From the NCBI GenBank assembly GCA_050292445.1, contig JBNKLQ010000366.1, forward strand, positions 1 to 5,252: a stretch of 5,252 nucleotides of DNA. The letters are read 5' to 3'. The first letter of the stretch is position 1. Every line of letters starts with the position of its first letter. Below, piece by piece: positions 4,531 through 5,252 of the stretch. The position numbers were made by a program, and so were the translations under genes. This DNA comes from Leptofilum sp050292445. GTDB taxonomy: Bacteria > Chloroflexota > Anaerolineae > Promineifilales > Promineifilaceae. Under the pieces are notes generated by a model. It was not told the DNA's origin and ran no database searches. It saw only the letters and a list, made by a program, of their open reading frames with translations.

Positions 4531-5252
4531 TTAAGCAAGCTTGAGGGCAGGCAGGGCATAGGGAATGTAGACCAGGCCAAGGGGATTGCCGTTTTTGAGC
4601 ATGTGCAGGCGGGCACCGCGCACGGCTTCGCCCAGGGTTTGCTTCTCAAACAAGAAGCGGCGCAGGCATTCTTCGGCAAATTGGGTAGCGATGGGTTCGA
4701 AGATGGTGATTTCGGTACCGATAACGCCGGCCGCGCCGCTGGTCTGCACAAAGCCACTGACAAAGTCCAGGGCGCGTTCCGGGGTAAGTTGGGTAGTGTG
4801 GCAGCCATTGATGAAGACGAGCGGCCGTATTTTTTCCCACCTCACCCGCCGCCGCAAATTACTCCTGACAAACCAGTCACCATCTTTGTCGCCCAGCAGC
4901 AGGTAGGGTACGCCTTTCTCCGTCAGGCCACCATGGCAGTAGAAGTACACTACCTGGGATTCAGTGGCTTTGAGCATGTTCAGGGAGTCGTCCCGACTGT
5001 CGGCATATTCCCAACCCACGCCCATTTCTTGCAGGCGCTGTTCGTGAGACGGCCGTTCCTTAAAATCGCTCCCTTTCCATACGCTCACCGCCATCTTGGG
5101 TGGGCCTCCGCCAATGCGCAGCGGCGCGTCGGCCGACTCCTTCACCGACATGGGCAAACCAAGATAATGCCGGAACCCCCAAAAACCACTGGGGCAAATC
5201 ACCAGCTCATCTTTATAGCTGGGGCACTCTCCCTGGAAACAGCTGCATTCTT
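4531..5252 (-). CDS. CHAT-domain caspase-like protein, 5'-partial
   Basis: The reading frame enters from beyond the right edge with no stop, so this is the C-terminal portion of a longer protein. An internal GTG at 5202 is not a credible start, because CHAT sequence already runs through it (DELVICPSGFWGFRH). Numbering from that GTG, the caspase-fold dyad is His90 in VVYFYCHGG (84-92; codon 4933-4935) and Cys134 in LVFINGCHT (128-136; codon 4801-4803). These are the H-G and N-x-C motifs expected of CHAT (Caspase HetF Associated with TPRs) cysteine peptidases. GVIGTEITI (159-167) and the late LGEAVRGARL (190-199) fit the family. In the part cut by the edge, four cysteines (codons 5245-5247, 5239-5241, 5224-5226, 5194-5196) make a CxCx4Cx9C cluster. 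N-terminal repeats or effector domains, common in CHAT proteins, would lie outside the window. Substrate unknown. Confidence 0.88.
   Translation of the reverse strand, partial: ECSCFQGECPSYKDELVICPSGFWGFRHYLGLPMSVKESADAPLRIGGGPPKMAVSVWKGSDFKERPSHEQRLQEMGVGWEYADSRDDSLNMLKATESQVVYFYCHGGLTEKGVPYLLLGDKDGDWFVRSNLRRRVRWEKIRPLVFINGCHTTQLTPERALDFVSGFVQTSGAAGVIGTEITIFEPIATQFAEECLRRFLFEKQTLGEAVRGARLHMLKNGNPLGLVYIPYALPALKLA

Noticed and set aside
4305..4808. 167-codon minus-strand frame overlapping the CHAT gene end and the lipoprotein start
   Set aside because: It is out of frame with both the CHAT motifs and the lipobox, is Pro/Ala/Arg-rich low-complexity sequence, and reads through the hairpin-rich gap.
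3743..5252. CHAT protease plus neighbouring gene as a gasdermin-type or other abortive-infection defence pair
   Set aside because: CHAT and caspase-like proteases do occur beside bacterial gasdermins and in type III-E CRISPR systems. However, the adjacent gene is a lipoprotein with a concanavalin-like fold and no gasdermin, Cas or effector features are visible. The side to the right is unseen.

Overview
The window looks like chromosomal DNA from a free-living bacterium of mid-range GC, most plausibly Chloroflexota (Anaerolineae-like). This placement is an inference from gene content: a CHAT-domain protease, a concanavalin-fold lipoprotein, a DinB-like protein, a GT39-type membrane glycosyltransferase and bacterial microcompartment (BMC) shell genes. 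The frequent octamer ACGGCCGT also fits my recollection of Anaerolineae. No marker gene here proves the taxonomy.

Left part (1-1094, plus strand): a terminator-like hairpin inside a larger inverted repeat opens the window. It is followed by two BMC shell genes, a tandem-domain BMC-T trimer protein of the PduT type (120-707) and an EutN/CcmL-type BMC-P pentamer protein (822-1094). The 114-nt gap between them holds two overlapping, mutually exclusive inverted repeats. This is probably the 3' end of a BMC locus, because the next gene is convergent. The cargo enzymes that would reveal the compartment's function are not in the window and would most likely lie to the left.

Middle part (1104-4390, minus strand, read right to left): a tight four-gene operon of concanavalin-fold lipoprotein, DinB-like metal-binding protein, GNAT acetyltransferase and GT39-like integral-membrane glycosyltransferase. 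The junctions are 2 to 3 nt, a 4-nt ATGA overlap and 15 nt. The lipoprotein and glycosyltransferase act at the cell envelope and the other two are cytoplasmic. No shared pathway is evident.

Right part (4391-5252): a 140-nt intergenic stretch densely packed with hairpins, then a same-strand CHAT-domain (caspase-like) protein whose 5' end is cut off by the window edge. Its His/Cys dyad is intact, and a four-cysteine cluster precedes the recognisable domain.

No tRNA, rRNA, CRISPR array, insertion sequence or transposase is visible. The observations most worth following are the strongly over-represented palindrome ACGGCCGT in all three codon phases, the loss of the Fe-S cysteine in the PduT-like shell protein, and the overlapping hairpins at three intergenic sites.
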